This document shows positions 26,147-36,327 of a DNA stretch of 64,000 nt, piece after piece; position 1 is the stretch's first letter; each line of letters begins with the position of its first letter. Under the pieces are notes generated by a model. That model made no database searches. It was not told the DNA's origin and saw only the letters and a program-made list of their open reading frames with translations. The position numbers and the translations under genes were made by a program. This DNA comes from JBGTGG01 sp964398945 (GTDB lineage Bacteria; Bacteroidota; Bacteroidia; Cytophagales; Cyclobacteriaceae), in contig CAYNOT010000006.1 in NCBI GenBank assembly GCA_964398945.1, positions 170,418 through 234,417 of the forward strand, in the 5' to 3' direction.

Positions 26147-26986
26147 ATGCCTTGGTTTAAGCGTACAAACAAGGGGATTTTAACCCCAACCGAATCCAAA
26201 CGGGAAGTGCCTGACGGGCTCTGGTTTAAATCACCAAGTGGTAAAATCATTCACACGCGTGAATTAAAAAACAATGCGTATGTCGTTCCTGAGGAAGAAT
26301 TCCATGTACGAATAGGATCGATCGAATATTTTGAAATCCTCTTTGATGGGAAGTTTACCGAACTGGATGCCAATATGGAGTCCGCTGACCCGCTTAAATT
26401 TACCGATACCAAAGCCTATCCAAAGCGGATCAAAGAATCACAAGAAAAATCGAAACTGAAAGATGCCGTACGTTCTGCCCATGGTAAAATGAGTGGGATG
26501 GAAATCGTGATTTCCTGTATGGATTTTAGTTTCATTGGCGGATCCATGGGCTCAGTAGTCGGTGAGAAGATTGCCCGCGCAATTGAATATAGTCTTAAGC
26601 ACAAGCGGCCCTTTATCATGATTTCCCGCTCTGGTGGGGCCCGGATGATGGAAGCCGGTTTGTCCTTAATGCAAATGGCCAAAACATCGGCCAGGCTTGC
26701 CCAGTTGGATCAGGCAAAAATCCCTTACATTTCCTTGTTGACCGATCCCACAACAGGTGGTGTCACAGCATCGTATGCGATGCTTGGCGATTTCAATATT
26801 GCAGAACCGGGTGCACTCATCGGTTTTGCCGGACCGCGCGTAATTCGCGAAACAATCGGCAAAGATTTGCCGAAGGGTTTTCAGAGCGCGGAGTTTGTTC
26901 TTGAGCATGGCTTTCTGGATTTTATAGTAGACCGGAGAAACCTGAAAAAGAAGCTGACTACTTTGCTCAAAATGCTCGAAAATTAG
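26147..26986 (+). CDS. accD: Acetyl-CoA carboxylase carboxyltransferase beta subunit, zinc ribbon lost
   Basis: AccD with AccA transfers the carboxyl group from biotin to acetyl-CoA in fatty acid synthesis. The 279-residue protein has the crotonase-like core: CMDFSFIGGSMGSVVGEKI, SRSGGARMMEAGLSLMQMAK, TDPTTGGVTASYAMLGD and EPGALIGFAGPRVI. The N-terminal zinc ribbon seen in E. coli AccD is degenerate. The segment is DGLWFKSPSGKIIHTRELK, then YVVPEEEFHVR, with none of the four Cys ligands. I recall the same substitution in other Bacteroidota. A 14-bp perfect palindrome (26990-27003) follows the stop. Confidence 0.93.
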   Translation: MPWFKRTNKGILTPTESKREVPDGLWFKSPSGKIIHTRELKNNAYVVPEEEFHVRIGSIEYFEILFDGKFTELDANMESADPLKFTDTKAYPKRIKESQEKSKLKDAVRSAHGKMSGMEIVISCMDFSFIGGSMGSVVGEKIARAIEYSLKHKRPFIMISRSGGARMMEAGLSLMQMAKTSARLAQLDQAKIPYISLLTDPTTGGVTASYAMLGDFNIAEPGALIGFAGPRVIRETIGKDLPKGFQSAEFVLEHGFLDFIVDRRNLKKKLTTLLKMLEN

Positions 26987-27100
26987 CCCGTTCGATATCG
27001 AACCTTTTCGTCCCTAAAACGGACGGTCATTATTTTTTAAACACTGATTTTAAAGCATACTTCAGTATTTTCGATGGCATAACTATTGCCAATCCCTGAT

Positions 27101-29542
27101 ATGCTTCAGAACTACCTTAAAATCGCCCTCCGCAGTATCCTAAAAAACAAAATTTATTCCATCATCAACATTGTGGGACTTGCCATTGGCCTGGCGTGTT
27201 TTATTCTCCTCAGTCTGCATGTTTCACATGAATTTTCGTATGATAATTTCCATCAAAAAGGTGATGACCTTTACAAGGTAGTTTTGAAGAGGAGCTATCC
27301 CGATCACATTACAAATTACGCCATCGTCCCCCATTCATTTTCTGATGTAATGGTCAGTGATATACCTGAAGTGAAGAATGCAGTCCGCTTTTTTGGTGGT
27401 GGCAACAACCCGGTAATCGTTAGTTATGTGAACGAAAAGGAAGAAAAAAAATCCTTCGAAGAGAGACGCTTCATATTGGCAGACTCAAATTTCTTTGAAA
27501 TGTTTTCAATACCGCTTTTAAAAGGTGAGTCACAAACAGCGCTCAGTAAACCACAAAATTTAGTGCTTACCGAAAGTACAGCCAAAAAATATTTTGGGGA
27601 TGAGAATCCAATCGACAAAACGTTAACAACAGATTTCGGGGAATTCAAAATTTCTGGTGTTTGTGGTGATGTCCCTGAAAACTCCCACTTTGAATTCGAT
27701 TTCATCGGGGCAATTAGCACCTTCCCATTTATCGCAAACAATCTGAATTTCACCTCGTTCTCAACACACCTTTATCTCGAAGTGGAACACGGTACGGATC
27801 CGAAAAAAATTGAACAAGTATTTCCGAACCTGGTAGAAACGTATGCAGCTCCTCAAATTGAAGCGGGCTTAAACACAACGTTTGAAGAATACACCGCGGC
27901 TGGAAATGGCTACAATTATACGCTTGTGCCGTTAAATAAAATCCATCTTAATCCCGTTGAGTATCAGTCGGAGTTAAAACCGGGTGGTGATATTAACGAT
28001 GTGTATATCCTTGTTTCTGTGGCTGTACTTATTCTCATTATCGCTTGCATAAATTTTATGAACCTTGCCACCGCCCGATCAACTGAACGTGCGAAAGAAG
28101 TGGGAATCCGGAAAACGTTGGGATCTTTTCAAAAGCAACTGATCAGTCAGTTTATCGCTGAAGCTGTTGTAACAACCGGGTTGGCCATGCTGCTGGCATT
28201 GGTGTTCGTGCAACTATTTTTGCCGGGTTTTAATTCGCTTGTTGGCAAGTCTCTTTCCGTTCCCTTTGCAGATCCCTCTCTAATTGGGGCAGTTATTCTG
28301 TTGGTTGTATTTATTGGCTTGTTGGCCGGATTTTATCCTGCTTTTGTACTGTCTTCTTTCAATCCCATCACCATTATGAAAGGAAGGTTGGCCACCAATA
28401 AAAATTCATCGATTTTAAGAAACTCATTGGTTGTTGTTCAGTTCACCATTTCCATCGTGCTGATAATTGGAACGCTCGTGGTAAAGGATCAACTTGATTT
28501 CATTAAAAACAAAAATCTCGGCTATAACAAAAACAATCTTTTAGTTATCGACCGGCTTAATATTCTTCAGGAAAAGCAAGAATCCTTTCTTGAAGAAATT
28601 CGATCAATAGGTTCGGTGATGGCTGTAGCTTCTTCCGGGGCCTTACCGATCAATCAATATTTCGGAATTCAATTCCAAATACCGGGCAACACAGAAGTAT
28701 TGACAACCAACGGCATGGTCATCGATGATTACTATGCCAACACGTTGGAGTTTGAGATCGTTGCCGGAAGGGCTTTCTCAAAGGATTTTAATGACTCCTT
28801 GTCAATCATCATTAATGAACAGACCGCTGCTTTGCTGAACATGGAAAACCCCATTGGAACAAGATTTAAAACGAGCAATGGAAATCCACCGGTAGAAATA
28901 GAATTGACCGTTATCGGTGTTGTTAAAGATTTCAATTACATGTCGTTGAAAGAAAGGATTACACCCTTTGTGCTGATGAGCCAGGAAGGTGGTGTGAATA
29001 ATTTTGCAGGACTTGCCAATGTGCGTATTGATGCAAATGATCAGCAGCAAACAATTGCAAGCATTGAAAAGGTTTGGAACCAGTTTGCACCGGGAGAACC
29101 TTTTAAGTATCAATTTTTAGATAACCACCTGGATGTTCTCTATAAAAATGAGGCAAACACGGGCAAGGTGTTCGGTGCTTTCTCAACTATCGCAATCCTT
29201 ATTGCATGTGTAGGCCTTTTTGGTTTAGCGGCCTATATCACATCCTTACGGGCAAAAGAAATTGGTATCCGGAAAGTGATGGGAGCAAATGTGGGTAGTG
29301 TGGTGGTTTTGCTTTCCAAAGATTTTGCCTTGCTCGTTTTGTTGGCGCTACTTATTTCAATTCCACTTGCATGGTACGTAATGGATCAATGGTTGGGATC
29401 GTTCGCCTACCGCACCACAATTGGTGCTGATGTTTTTTTGATTTCAGGTTTGCTGGCGATCAGCATAAGTGTTTTGACTGTCAGCTATCAAAGCATTAAA
29501 GCAGCGATTGTGAACCCAGTCGTCTCGCTCCGAAGTGAATAG
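27101..29542 (+). CDS. FtsX/MacB-type ABC transporter permease
   Basis: The 813-residue protein has the duplicated layout of large Bacteroidota ABC permeases. It has an N-terminal helix (about 17-37, IINIVGLAIGLACF), a MacB-like periplasmic core, an FtsX helix block at about 305-425 (ARSTERAKEVGIRKTLG), a second helix with core domain, and a C-terminal FtsX block at about 690-805 (LRAKEIGIRKVMGANVGSVV). ATG 27101 is preferred over TTG 27086. No ATPase gene is adjacent. The substrate is unknown; related systems export peptides, lipids or signals. Confidence 0.88.
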   Translation: MLQNYLKIALRSILKNKIYSIINIVGLAIGLACFILLSLHVSHEFSYDNFHQKGDDLYKVVLKRSYPDHITNYAIVPHSFSDVMVSDIPEVKNAVRFFGGGNNPVIVSYVNEKEEKKSFEERRFILADSNFFEMFSIPLLKGESQTALSKPQNLVLTESTAKKYFGDENPIDKTLTTDFGEFKISGVCGDVPENSHFEFDFIGAISTFPFIANNLNFTSFSTHLYLEVEHGTDPKKIEQVFPNLVETYAAPQIEAGLNTTFEEYTAAGNGYNYTLVPLNKIHLNPVEYQSELKPGGDINDVYILVSVAVLILIIACINFMNLATARSTERAKEVGIRKTLGSFQKQLISQFIAEAVVTTGLAMLLALVFVQLFLPGFNSLVGKSLSVPFADPSLIGAVILLVVFIGLLAGFYPAFVLSSFNPITIMKGRLATNKNSSILRNSLVVVQFTISIVLIIGTLVVKDQLDFIKNKNLGYNKNNLLVIDRLNILQEKQESFLEEIRSIGSVMAVASSGALPINQYFGIQFQIPGNTEVLTTNGMVIDDYYANTLEFEIVAGRAFSKDFNDSLSIIINEQTAALLNMENPIGTRFKTSNGNPPVEIELTVIGVVKDFNYMSLKERITPFVLMSQEGGVNNFAGLANVRIDANDQQQTIASIEKVWNQFAPGEPFKYQFLDNHLDVLYKNEANTGKVFGAFSTIAILIACVGLFGLAAYITSLRAKEIGIRKVMGANVGSVVVLLSKDFALLVLLALLISIPLAWYVMDQWLGSFAYRTTIGADVFLISGLLAISISVLTVSYQSIKAAIVNPVVSLRSE

Positions 29543-30031
29543 TTATTTCGGATAGGATTCAAACGCAAAAAGCTTGATTACTTCTTTGAGTGATTCCAAC
29601 GGAATATTTTTTCCGTCAATCGCCAGGTAAAACCGATCACTAATCCCAAGCGAAATTTTTGAAGACCGGTTGGCCGGATGGTAGTATTCCCACCCAAAAT
29701 AGTTTTCTTCTAGGATAGAACGCTGAGTCAACGAATCGGAAACTATTGTTGGATATTTTGCCCATTCCCGGGTAACCTGGTTATACATGATCGGGGCGTT
29801 TTTAAAATCAAACAAGAGAATGGTTATATGTTTCGATCCGGCTGAAAAATCTTTCTGGCAAATTGAATATGAAATATTTCCGATTTTTAACTCATTGCTT
29901 TTTGATCCATCAACCTGACGGTACCCACTTATTTTATCCGGCACCAACTTCATCATATCATTCAAGGTAAAAACTTGCGCCTTCACAGAAAGGGGAATTG
30001 CCAACAAAAGAATGGATAGCAAATTTTTCAT
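29543..30031 (-). CDS. Hypothetical exported protein
   Basis: I do not recognise the family. The 162-residue protein has a signal peptide (MKNLLSILLLAIPLSVKAQ) and a soluble domain of about 140 residues mixing strands and helices, with DKISGYRQVDGS near the start and NYFGWEYYHPANRSSKIS later. It probably acts in the periplasm or outside the cell. Its start overlaps the hemE stop by four bases, suggesting co-translation with hemE. Its stop abuts the permease stop. Any link to haem synthesis is only positional. Confidence 0.65.
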   Translation of the reverse strand: MKNLLSILLLAIPLSVKAQVFTLNDMMKLVPDKISGYRQVDGSKSNELKIGNISYSICQKDFSAGSKHITILLFDFKNAPIMYNQVTREWAKYPTIVSDSLTQRSILEENYFGWEYYHPANRSSKISLGISDRFYLAIDGKNIPLESLKEVIKLFAFESYPK

Positions 30032-31056
30032 TTCATGGTTGCGCTATATTCCTTTACAGTATCAATAAAACATTTCACTTTGTCAACTTCAATATCGGGA
30101 TACAATCCGTGACCTAAATTGGCAATATGATTATTCGGGTCAAATGCATCCAACATTTTTTTAGTCTCCTTTTTAATTTCACTAAAAGATCCATACAATG
30201 CGCAGGGATCAAGATTGCCTTGTAATACTTTATCCGGCATCAACTTTCTTGACTCTTCTATCCCCATATTCCAATCAAGGCCAACTACTTCACAGTTTAA
30301 TTTATTTAAATCTTCACGGACGAAGAATGCCCCCTTGGCGAAAACGATTTTAGGAACCTCATCAATGGCATCACAAATTTTGGAGATATACGGCAACGCA
30401 AACTCACGATATTGAGAAGGACTCAATACCCCGGCCCATGAATCAAACAATTGAATAATATCTGCCCCTGCAGCAATCTGTCCTTTCAGGTAGTTGATGG
30501 TACTTTCTGTTATCATGGTTAGCAACTGATGGGAAAAAACCGGCTCAGTATAAAGCATCTTCTTCGCTTTGCTAAACGTTTTGCTTCCGCCACCTTCAAT
30601 CATGTACGAAAAGATCGTCCATGGGGCACCGGCAAAACCAATAAGCGGAACACGGCCATTCAATTCCTTTTTTGTAAGCCTGATGGCATCCAGCACATAC
30701 TGGATTTCCTCCGCTTGCGAAACATGTAACCTGTTTAAGTCTGTTGTACTTTTTATCGGATTGGGAAAGACAGGCCCCTTGCTTTCCTCCATTTCATAGC
30801 GGCACCCCATTGCCTCGGGAATAACGAGGATATCCGAAAAGATAATGGCTGCATCCACACCAAGAATATCAACTGGTTGAATGGTTACTTCTGCTGCTAA
30901 CTCGGGAGTTGTTACCAGAGTTTTAAAATCTCCGGCTTGTGCCCGCACTTTTCTGTATTCCGGAAGAATTCGGCCTGCTTGGCGCATGAGCCAGATGGGG
31001 GTGTGGTCGATTGAAAAAATAGAATTAATCCTGCTTTGGGTATTGGGTAATTTCAT
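30028..31056 (-). CDS. hemE: Uroporphyrinogen decarboxylase
   Basis: HemE converts uroporphyrinogen III to coproporphyrinogen III in haem synthesis. The 342-residue protein has PIWLMRQAGRILPEYR, VDAAIIFSDILVIPEAMG with the catalytic Asp, GFAGAPWTIFSYMIEGGGSK and a late GNLDPCALYG, all standard. The ATG at 31056 is preferred over a TTG two codons upstream. It is followed, with a four-base overlap, by a small exported protein. No other haem gene is in the window. Confidence 0.95.
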   Translation of the reverse strand: MKLPNTQSRINSIFSIDHTPIWLMRQAGRILPEYRKVRAQAGDFKTLVTTPELAAEVTIQPVDILGVDAAIIFSDILVIPEAMGCRYEMEESKGPVFPNPIKSTTDLNRLHVSQAEEIQYVLDAIRLTKKELNGRVPLIGFAGAPWTIFSYMIEGGGSKTFSKAKKMLYTEPVFSHQLLTMITESTINYLKGQIAAGADIIQLFDSWAGVLSPSQYREFALPYISKICDAIDEVPKIVFAKGAFFVREDLNKLNCEVVGLDWNMGIEESRKLMPDKVLQGNLDPCALYGSFSEIKKETKKMLDAFDPNNHIANLGHGLYPDIEVDKVKCFIDTVKEYSATMK

Positions 31057-31115
31057 TGACAAATATGCTATAATGTTGCTTTAGAGAAAAAATATTATGT
31101 GTACCATTATGAAAT

Positions 31116-31148
31116 AAAAAAGGGTTGCCCTATTTGGCAACCCTTTTT
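31116..31148 (-). terminator. Terminator of the SusC/SusD operon
   Basis: On the minus strand AAAAAGGGTTGCC and GGGCAACCCTTTTTT form a stem with a five-base loop and U-tract, 30 bases after the SusD stop and before hemE. Confidence 0.85.
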
Positions 31149-31177
31149 CAAAGAGTAATTTTAGATAAATAGGACAC

Positions 31178-32656
31178 CTATCTCCAACCTCCATCTGAAG
31201 TACCTACACCATCAGCATTTGCGGTCCTTCCAAAAGTATAGAATGAACTTTCCCCCAACAGCTGTTGGGTTTGACCAGGAATCGGTAAATGTAATGGAGT
31301 ACCGGTTTGCAAAAGATCGAGTTTTCGCATCTCAAAAAACTGTATACCTGCACCCGTTGTAAACATTTCTACATGCCGTTCATGATGAATAGCATCAATG
31401 ATATCTTGAAGATTTTCCGCCACAGGATCCAATCCTCCTCTTGTAACACGCGTGCCTTCGTTTATAATTTCTGCTGCACCAGCTAAATCACCAGTATAAG
31501 CCCTTGCCTCAGCACGTAGCATCTCATTTTCTGCTAGCATAACTGTTGGCTTTGTACCAAGGCCATTCGCGGTTGCATAGATATCATCGTATCTCTTCGA
31601 TCTGTAACAACTAAAATGATAATATCCTCGGGTGGGGTTAAAGTCATTGGAGGCCAAATATTGAAAATCCGTCTCTAATCGGTTATCCAAAGGATCTGTT
31701 GGCTCCGCTGGATGGGGAAAATCAGGATCATCATCCCAATGCTGCGGTAACGAAGGTTCCATCATGTTTACCACATACATATCTGTCCTTGCCCAACCGG
31801 GATAGGTCAAATAATCTCCAGCTTCCATGTACCATCTTGTCGATGCATCCATCTTAATAAGCCAATCCGAGGTAATGCCTGCATCTGCATGGGTTTGAAC
31901 TTTGTCCCAATCCACAGCGGCTAGTTCGGTGCTATTTCTAGGAACATAGGAAAGTATACGGGCAATGCTGGTATTAATAACTTTTGCAAAATCAACGCTA
32001 GTTAAATCCGCTGTGGTTCCTAGCCAGCTGGCAGGAATTGTAAAGGTAGACCCATTGGTTACAGCCAATGCTTCTTCTAAATATCCGATCGAGGCAGCTG
32101 TAACATCCTGGTAAGACGAGGCTGTCGCAAGCGTTTCCTCGTCAACCGTTATTACGTCATCAACAATATGCACTCTATCATACACCATTGCCATATCCCC
32201 ATAAGCCAACCCTAAGGCAAATTTAGCAAAAGCATGAGCACGATCGCCAATCTCCACACCCGAGGTAAGTGCCCTTAGAACGTTAGAAGCAGAAGCAATA
32301 GCAGAATACCACTGGTCATACGAGTATTTGGTTTGACCTTGATTGGCATACGTAGGTGTATTGTCCCATGCAAAATCACGGGGTTCCCAAGACATATCCC
32401 GCATCCCAAAGTTCCCCCACGAACAGGTTGAATGATCAGCTGATGTTGCCAACATCGCTTGTATCCCATCAACATTATGCTCTCCTTGAAAAACAGTGTT
32501 GTAAAGTCCCGATGCTACGCTTTCGACATCTTCAGCAGTTGCAAAAACTATCGCAAAATCAGGGTTGTTCGCATTTCGAACATCCAAATCCTCACAACCA
32601 AACAGTAATCCTGTAGTTGCAAAAACTGTAAGTATAAGTTTATTTATTTTTTTCAT
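31178..32656 (-). CDS. SusD/RagB-like nutrient-binding lipoprotein
   Basis: SusD-like proteins cap the SusC transporter on the cell surface and bind glycans or peptides. The 492-residue product has a lipoprotein signal with Cys21 (TTGLLFGCEDLDV), a helical TPR-like core, and C-terminal elements such as ENEMLRAEARAYTGDLAGA, ERHVEMFTTGAGIQFFEMRK and PIPG, typical of the family. It lies 19 bases after the SusC gene. No glycoside hydrolase, sulfatase or sigma/anti-sigma gene is adjacent, so the substrate cannot be guessed. Confidence 0.92.
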   Translation of the reverse strand: MKKINKLILTVFATTGLLFGCEDLDVRNANNPDFAIVFATAEDVESVASGLYNTVFQGEHNVDGIQAMLATSADHSTCSWGNFGMRDMSWEPRDFAWDNTPTYANQGQTKYSYDQWYSAIASASNVLRALTSGVEIGDRAHAFAKFALGLAYGDMAMVYDRVHIVDDVITVDEETLATASSYQDVTAASIGYLEEALAVTNGSTFTIPASWLGTTADLTSVDFAKVINTSIARILSYVPRNSTELAAVDWDKVQTHADAGITSDWLIKMDASTRWYMEAGDYLTYPGWARTDMYVVNMMEPSLPQHWDDDPDFPHPAEPTDPLDNRLETDFQYLASNDFNPTRGYYHFSCYRSKRYDDIYATANGLGTKPTVMLAENEMLRAEARAYTGDLAGAAEIINEGTRVTRGGLDPVAENLQDIIDAIHHERHVEMFTTGAGIQFFEMRKLDLLQTGTPLHLPIPGQTQQLLGESSFYTFGRTANADGVGTSDGGWR

Positions 32657-32675
32657 AATGTTTGATTTCTATTGT

Positions 32676-35600
32676 TTAGAAATTAAATCCTAGCGAAAAC
32701 GCTATGGTTCTATAAATTGGATTGGCGCCAATACCATCAATAGGTTGCCTAATTGTACCTACTTCTGGATCATATCCAGTATATCCGGTAAAAGTATGAA
32801 GGTTCCTACCTACAGCTTTAATAGATACCCCTTTGATAGCACCCTTTAAAAATCCACTAAGCACTGAACCTGGAATGTCATATCCTATTGCTACTTCTCT
32901 TAGTTTAAGATAGCTTGCATCCTCTACCCAGTATGCATTCGCAAAGTTAAAATCATACATACCGTCAGTGGCGCCCCAATAGGCTGCGGCTTTCTTTTGA
33001 TCATCAGGAACACCTCCCATGTCTTGCAACTTACTTACCCAGTTAAAAGCTAAGCGTTGATTATTACTATTATAAACATCCCCTCCCTGTTTCCAGTCAA
33101 GCAAAATGTACAGTGTGATGCCTTTGTAAGTAAAGGTATTGGCAATACCCATGTTGAAGTCGGCATTACCATCTCCTATTTTACCTAACCATGTTGCACC
33201 ATTCTCCCTATAAAGGATAGGACGTTCTGCGGTTGTACCTTCGGTTCCCGCCCGGATCACATATCCCTCACTATTTACAACATAGTCACTAATGGTTTCT
33301 CCGCCTGGAAGCTGTTGAGCCATCTGATCCAATGTACGAACCATCTTGTGTCCATAAATAGATCCATAAGATTCACCTTCGGCTACCCTGAATGCCGATA
33401 CATCACCACTTTGTGGTGACAGCCAATAGTCAGCGATTGGCAACTCAGTGATTTTCTGACGCACTCTGGAAAATACAAAGTTAGAATTCCAAGAAAAGTC
33501 GGGGGTGGTTATCCAGTTGGCTCCTAAAGTGAACTCCAAAGTTTTGGATTCTACTGTTCCTGCATTCTGCCATTGGCTATTAAAACCATCATTAGTAAAT
33601 GGAATAAGTGGTACGTCAAGAAACTGATCCTTCGTATTCGAATGAGCATACGTTCCTTCAAAAGTAAATTTTCTTAGGAAGTTAACATTTAGGCCGATCT
33701 CAGTTTCTGCGGTTTGGGATGGTTTAAGGAAAGTATTTCCTTTTTGATCTGCAGCTGCTATTCCCTGGCCCGTCCAAGAAAAGACCTCATATTGCCAAGA
33801 ATAATCAGGACGAATACCAGCCGTGCCATGGGCAACCCTCACCTTTAACTCATCAATACCAGGAATCGCAAAATCTTGTGATATACGATAGGCTGCAGAT
33901 AACCGATAATACGGATTCCAACGGGCATCAGGGCCAAAAAGTGAAGACCCATCATAACGGAACATTCCATCGAGCAAATACTTGTCTTTGTAATCTAAAC
34001 CAAGAATGGCAAAATAATTTTGTGCAATTTCTTCTGTCCTTTCAGAGTCACCAGTACTTAACGTCCGAATATTATCAAAACTATCAATATTCAGGTACCC
34101 AAACGTTGATCCTGCAACACGCGTCCACTCATAGCTACGATTTTCGTACAAATATGATAGTTTGGATTTTATAACAAGATCACCAAATTGTTTATTCAAA
34201 TTAAGAGTTGCCTGTGAGTTTTTAGTAGAAGTTTCACTACTTCTTTGGTCTAATGAACCACCAGTGTAAACATAATTTGCATTCAAGTTATCTCTTGGGG
34301 TGATAGCCTCGAACCTCCAATTTTCAATTTCCATGGTTTGGGTAAGATCAAGACTAATCCAATTAGCAAACTCGATGTTGGCTGTGTAGTTCCCCATCCA
34401 TCTTCGGGAATGATTTGTACTTTCTTGCTTATACAACCCATATAATGGATTAGTAACCTCACCGTTAAAAGGGTTTATCCTTAAATTATAAGGCTGACCG
34501 TCCGGATTATCTGCAAACAAATCCACATCTTTTTCCATGCGTGCAACATTGTAAAATATGTTTGCGGGAGGCTGCACTTCCCTAGAAATAAACAAGTTGC
34601 TCGCACTAATCCTTAGCCACGGGGCAATTTCCTGATCAATATTAAAACGGAAGTTTTGTCTTTTGTATCCATCCCTGTATTGCACTACCCCTTCTTGAAC
34701 ATTATTCTCAAAAGACAAGAAAATATTGTTTTTTTCTGACCGGTTAGATACACCAACATAATTAGTCATGGATGTTCCAGTCTGAAATACCTTCGCAGGA
34801 TCAAAACGATAAGTTCCAAAGGGATTATCCATATACCCATCAGTATCAACTGCCCTAGACCCCGAAATAGATCCTGGGCCTGTATTTGGAACATACCCTC
34901 CAGCATAATCAGCGGGATAGGTTACACCATCGTACTTCGTATATCTTCCTTGAAAGTCTTCCCAATCGGAGGCTAGTCTATAAAAATGTGAATTAGATGT
35001 CTCTAGGTAGTGTTGAAGATTTTGGAATCCCACTTCATTTCTCACTACAATTTGTGGTTTACCAATTGACCCACTCTTTCCTCTTTTAGTAGTAATTGCA
35101 ATTACTCCATTACCTGCACGGGAACCATACAAAGCCGATGCTGCTGCACCTTTGATTACCTCCATCGACTCTACATCATCGACATTGATATCAGCCAAAC
35201 TCCCCTGCATAATAATCCCATCCAGCAATATAAGAGGAGCAGCACTAACATTTAGGACATTATCGCCTCTTAACAATAGGTCTACTTGTTGACCAGGAGC
35301 TCCGCCTACAGATGAAGTTCTCAGACCAGCTACTTTGCCGGTTAAGGCAGAAGCAACCGAAAGTGCTGGAACAGCTTTAAGTTGAGCCTCACCAACTTTT
35401 GTAACAGAAACTGTCATCTTCTCTTTGGATGTAGCTCCTGCAACTCCAGAGACTATAATCTCATTCAACTGGGTCACATCCAAGGCAAGACTTATGTCGA
35501 CAATGCTACGATCACCAACAGTCACTTCTTGGCCCTTTAGTCCAATAAATGAAAATACCAGAATAGCAGAAGAAGAAGGCACACTTAAGCTGTACTTTCC

Positions 35601-35774
35601 ATCTGCGTCCGTTACTGTTCCAGATGCAGATCCTTTAACAGTGATGTTTACACCCGGAATTGTCGATCCATCCTCAGTAGAGGTGACCGTTCCAGAAATC
35701 ATTCGCTCTTGTGCCCATGATATACTCGATATCATGAAAAGAGCAATCATACTAACTAGTAGATTTTTCTTCAT
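32676..35774 (-). CDS. SusC/RagA-family TonB-dependent outer-membrane transporter
   Basis: The 1032-residue protein has a signal peptide (cleaved near ISWAQ), a carboxypeptidase D regulatory-like domain at about residues 23-105 (ISGTVTSTEDGSTIPGVNIT), a TonB plug at about 115-230 (VEVIKGAAASALYGSRAGNG-like segment of the family) and a 22-strand barrel ending in FSLGFNF. With SusD it forms a TonB-driven uptake complex for large nutrients. The leader just upstream has tandem CCTAAA units (35775-35790 on the minus strand). Confidence 0.94.
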   Translation of the reverse strand: MKKNLLVSMIALFMISSISWAQERMISGTVTSTEDGSTIPGVNITVKGSASGTVTDADGKYSLSVPSSSAILVFSFIGLKGQEVTVGDRSIVDISLALDVTQLNEIIVSGVAGATSKEKMTVSVTKVGEAQLKAVPALSVASALTGKVAGLRTSSVGGAPGQQVDLLLRGDNVLNVSAAPLILLDGIIMQGSLADINVDDVESMEVIKGAAASALYGSRAGNGVIAITTKRGKSGSIGKPQIVVRNEVGFQNLQHYLETSNSHFYRLASDWEDFQGRYTKYDGVTYPADYAGGYVPNTGPGSISGSRAVDTDGYMDNPFGTYRFDPAKVFQTGTSMTNYVGVSNRSEKNNIFLSFENNVQEGVVQYRDGYKRQNFRFNIDQEIAPWLRISASNLFISREVQPPANIFYNVARMEKDVDLFADNPDGQPYNLRINPFNGEVTNPLYGLYKQESTNHSRRWMGNYTANIEFANWISLDLTQTMEIENWRFEAITPRDNLNANYVYTGGSLDQRSSETSTKNSQATLNLNKQFGDLVIKSKLSYLYENRSYEWTRVAGSTFGYLNIDSFDNIRTLSTGDSERTEEIAQNYFAILGLDYKDKYLLDGMFRYDGSSLFGPDARWNPYYRLSAAYRISQDFAIPGIDELKVRVAHGTAGIRPDYSWQYEVFSWTGQGIAAADQKGNTFLKPSQTAETEIGLNVNFLRKFTFEGTYAHSNTKDQFLDVPLIPFTNDGFNSQWQNAGTVESKTLEFTLGANWITTPDFSWNSNFVFSRVRQKITELPIADYWLSPQSGDVSAFRVAEGESYGSIYGHKMVRTLDQMAQQLPGGETISDYVVNSEGYVIRAGTEGTTAERPILYRENGATWLGKIGDGNADFNMGIANTFTYKGITLYILLDWKQGGDVYNSNNQRLAFNWVSKLQDMGGVPDDQKKAAAYWGATDGMYDFNFANAYWVEDASYLKLREVAIGYDIPGSVLSGFLKGAIKGVSIKAVGRNLHTFTGYTGYDPEVGTIRQPIDGIGANPIYRTIAFSLGFNF

Positions 35775-35977
35775 AGGTTTAGGTTTAGGTTAATAAATTT
35801 AGGTAACGCAATTTAGGGGATCATTTAAAAAATCAAAAGGAAATTCTAAGTAATTATCATTCATCAATACTTAATTTTGATTTGTCGATTGCTAAGAGAT
35901 TAAATAGTAAACAAAAGAGTTAATTCAGCATATTTTCAGAATTTTATTCGCCAAAACCAAGCATCATTTTAAACAAA
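35775..35977 (-). other. SusC upstream region
   Basis: About 200 AT-rich bases between SusC and the rpmA terminator, with no gene. The leader near the SusC ATG reads CCTAAACCTAAACCT on the minus strand. I found no confident TAnnTTTG box. Confidence 0.4.
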
Positions 35978-36018
35978 AAGCCCCGATCATATACCCATTT
36001 GGGGTATGATCGGGGCTT
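35975..36018 (-). terminator. Terminator after rplU-rpmA
   Basis: On the minus strand AAGCCCCGATCATA pairs with TATGATCGGGGCTT across a short AT bulge and ATTTG loop, followed by TTTTTG. Confidence 0.85.
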
Positions 36019-36050
36019 CCTGTATTGCGTAATACTACTTACGCGCGTAC

Positions 36051-36311
36051 TTAAGCTTCTACCGTTTGTACGGAAACAAAAGACTTATTCTCTCTTTTCT
36101 TTTTGAACACTACAACACCATCTTTTAGTGCAAATAGGGTATGATCTTTTCCAATACCTACATTCTCACCCGGATGATGCTTGGTGCCACGCTGACGAAC
36201 GATGATGTTCCCAGCAATCACTTTTTGCCCTCCAAATATCTTAACGCCTAATCGTTTACTTTCCGATTCACGACCGTTGTTCGAACTACCAGCTCCTTTT
36301 TTGTGTGCCAT
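36051..36311 (-). CDS. rpmA: 50S ribosomal protein L27
   Basis: L27 reaches the peptidyl-transferase centre and stabilises tRNA there. The 86-residue protein begins MAHKKGAGSSNNGRESESKR and has GNIIVRQRGTKHHPGENVG and DHTLFALKDGVV, as usual. The Firmicutes-type N-terminal pre-sequence is absent. It lies 16 bases after rplU, the usual pairing. Confidence 0.97.
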   Translation of the reverse strand: MAHKKGAGSSNNGRESESKRLGVKIFGGQKVIAGNIIVRQRGTKHHPGENVGIGKDHTLFALKDGVVVFKKKRENKSFVSVQTVEA

Positions 36312-36327
36312 GGTGAATACCGTTTAC

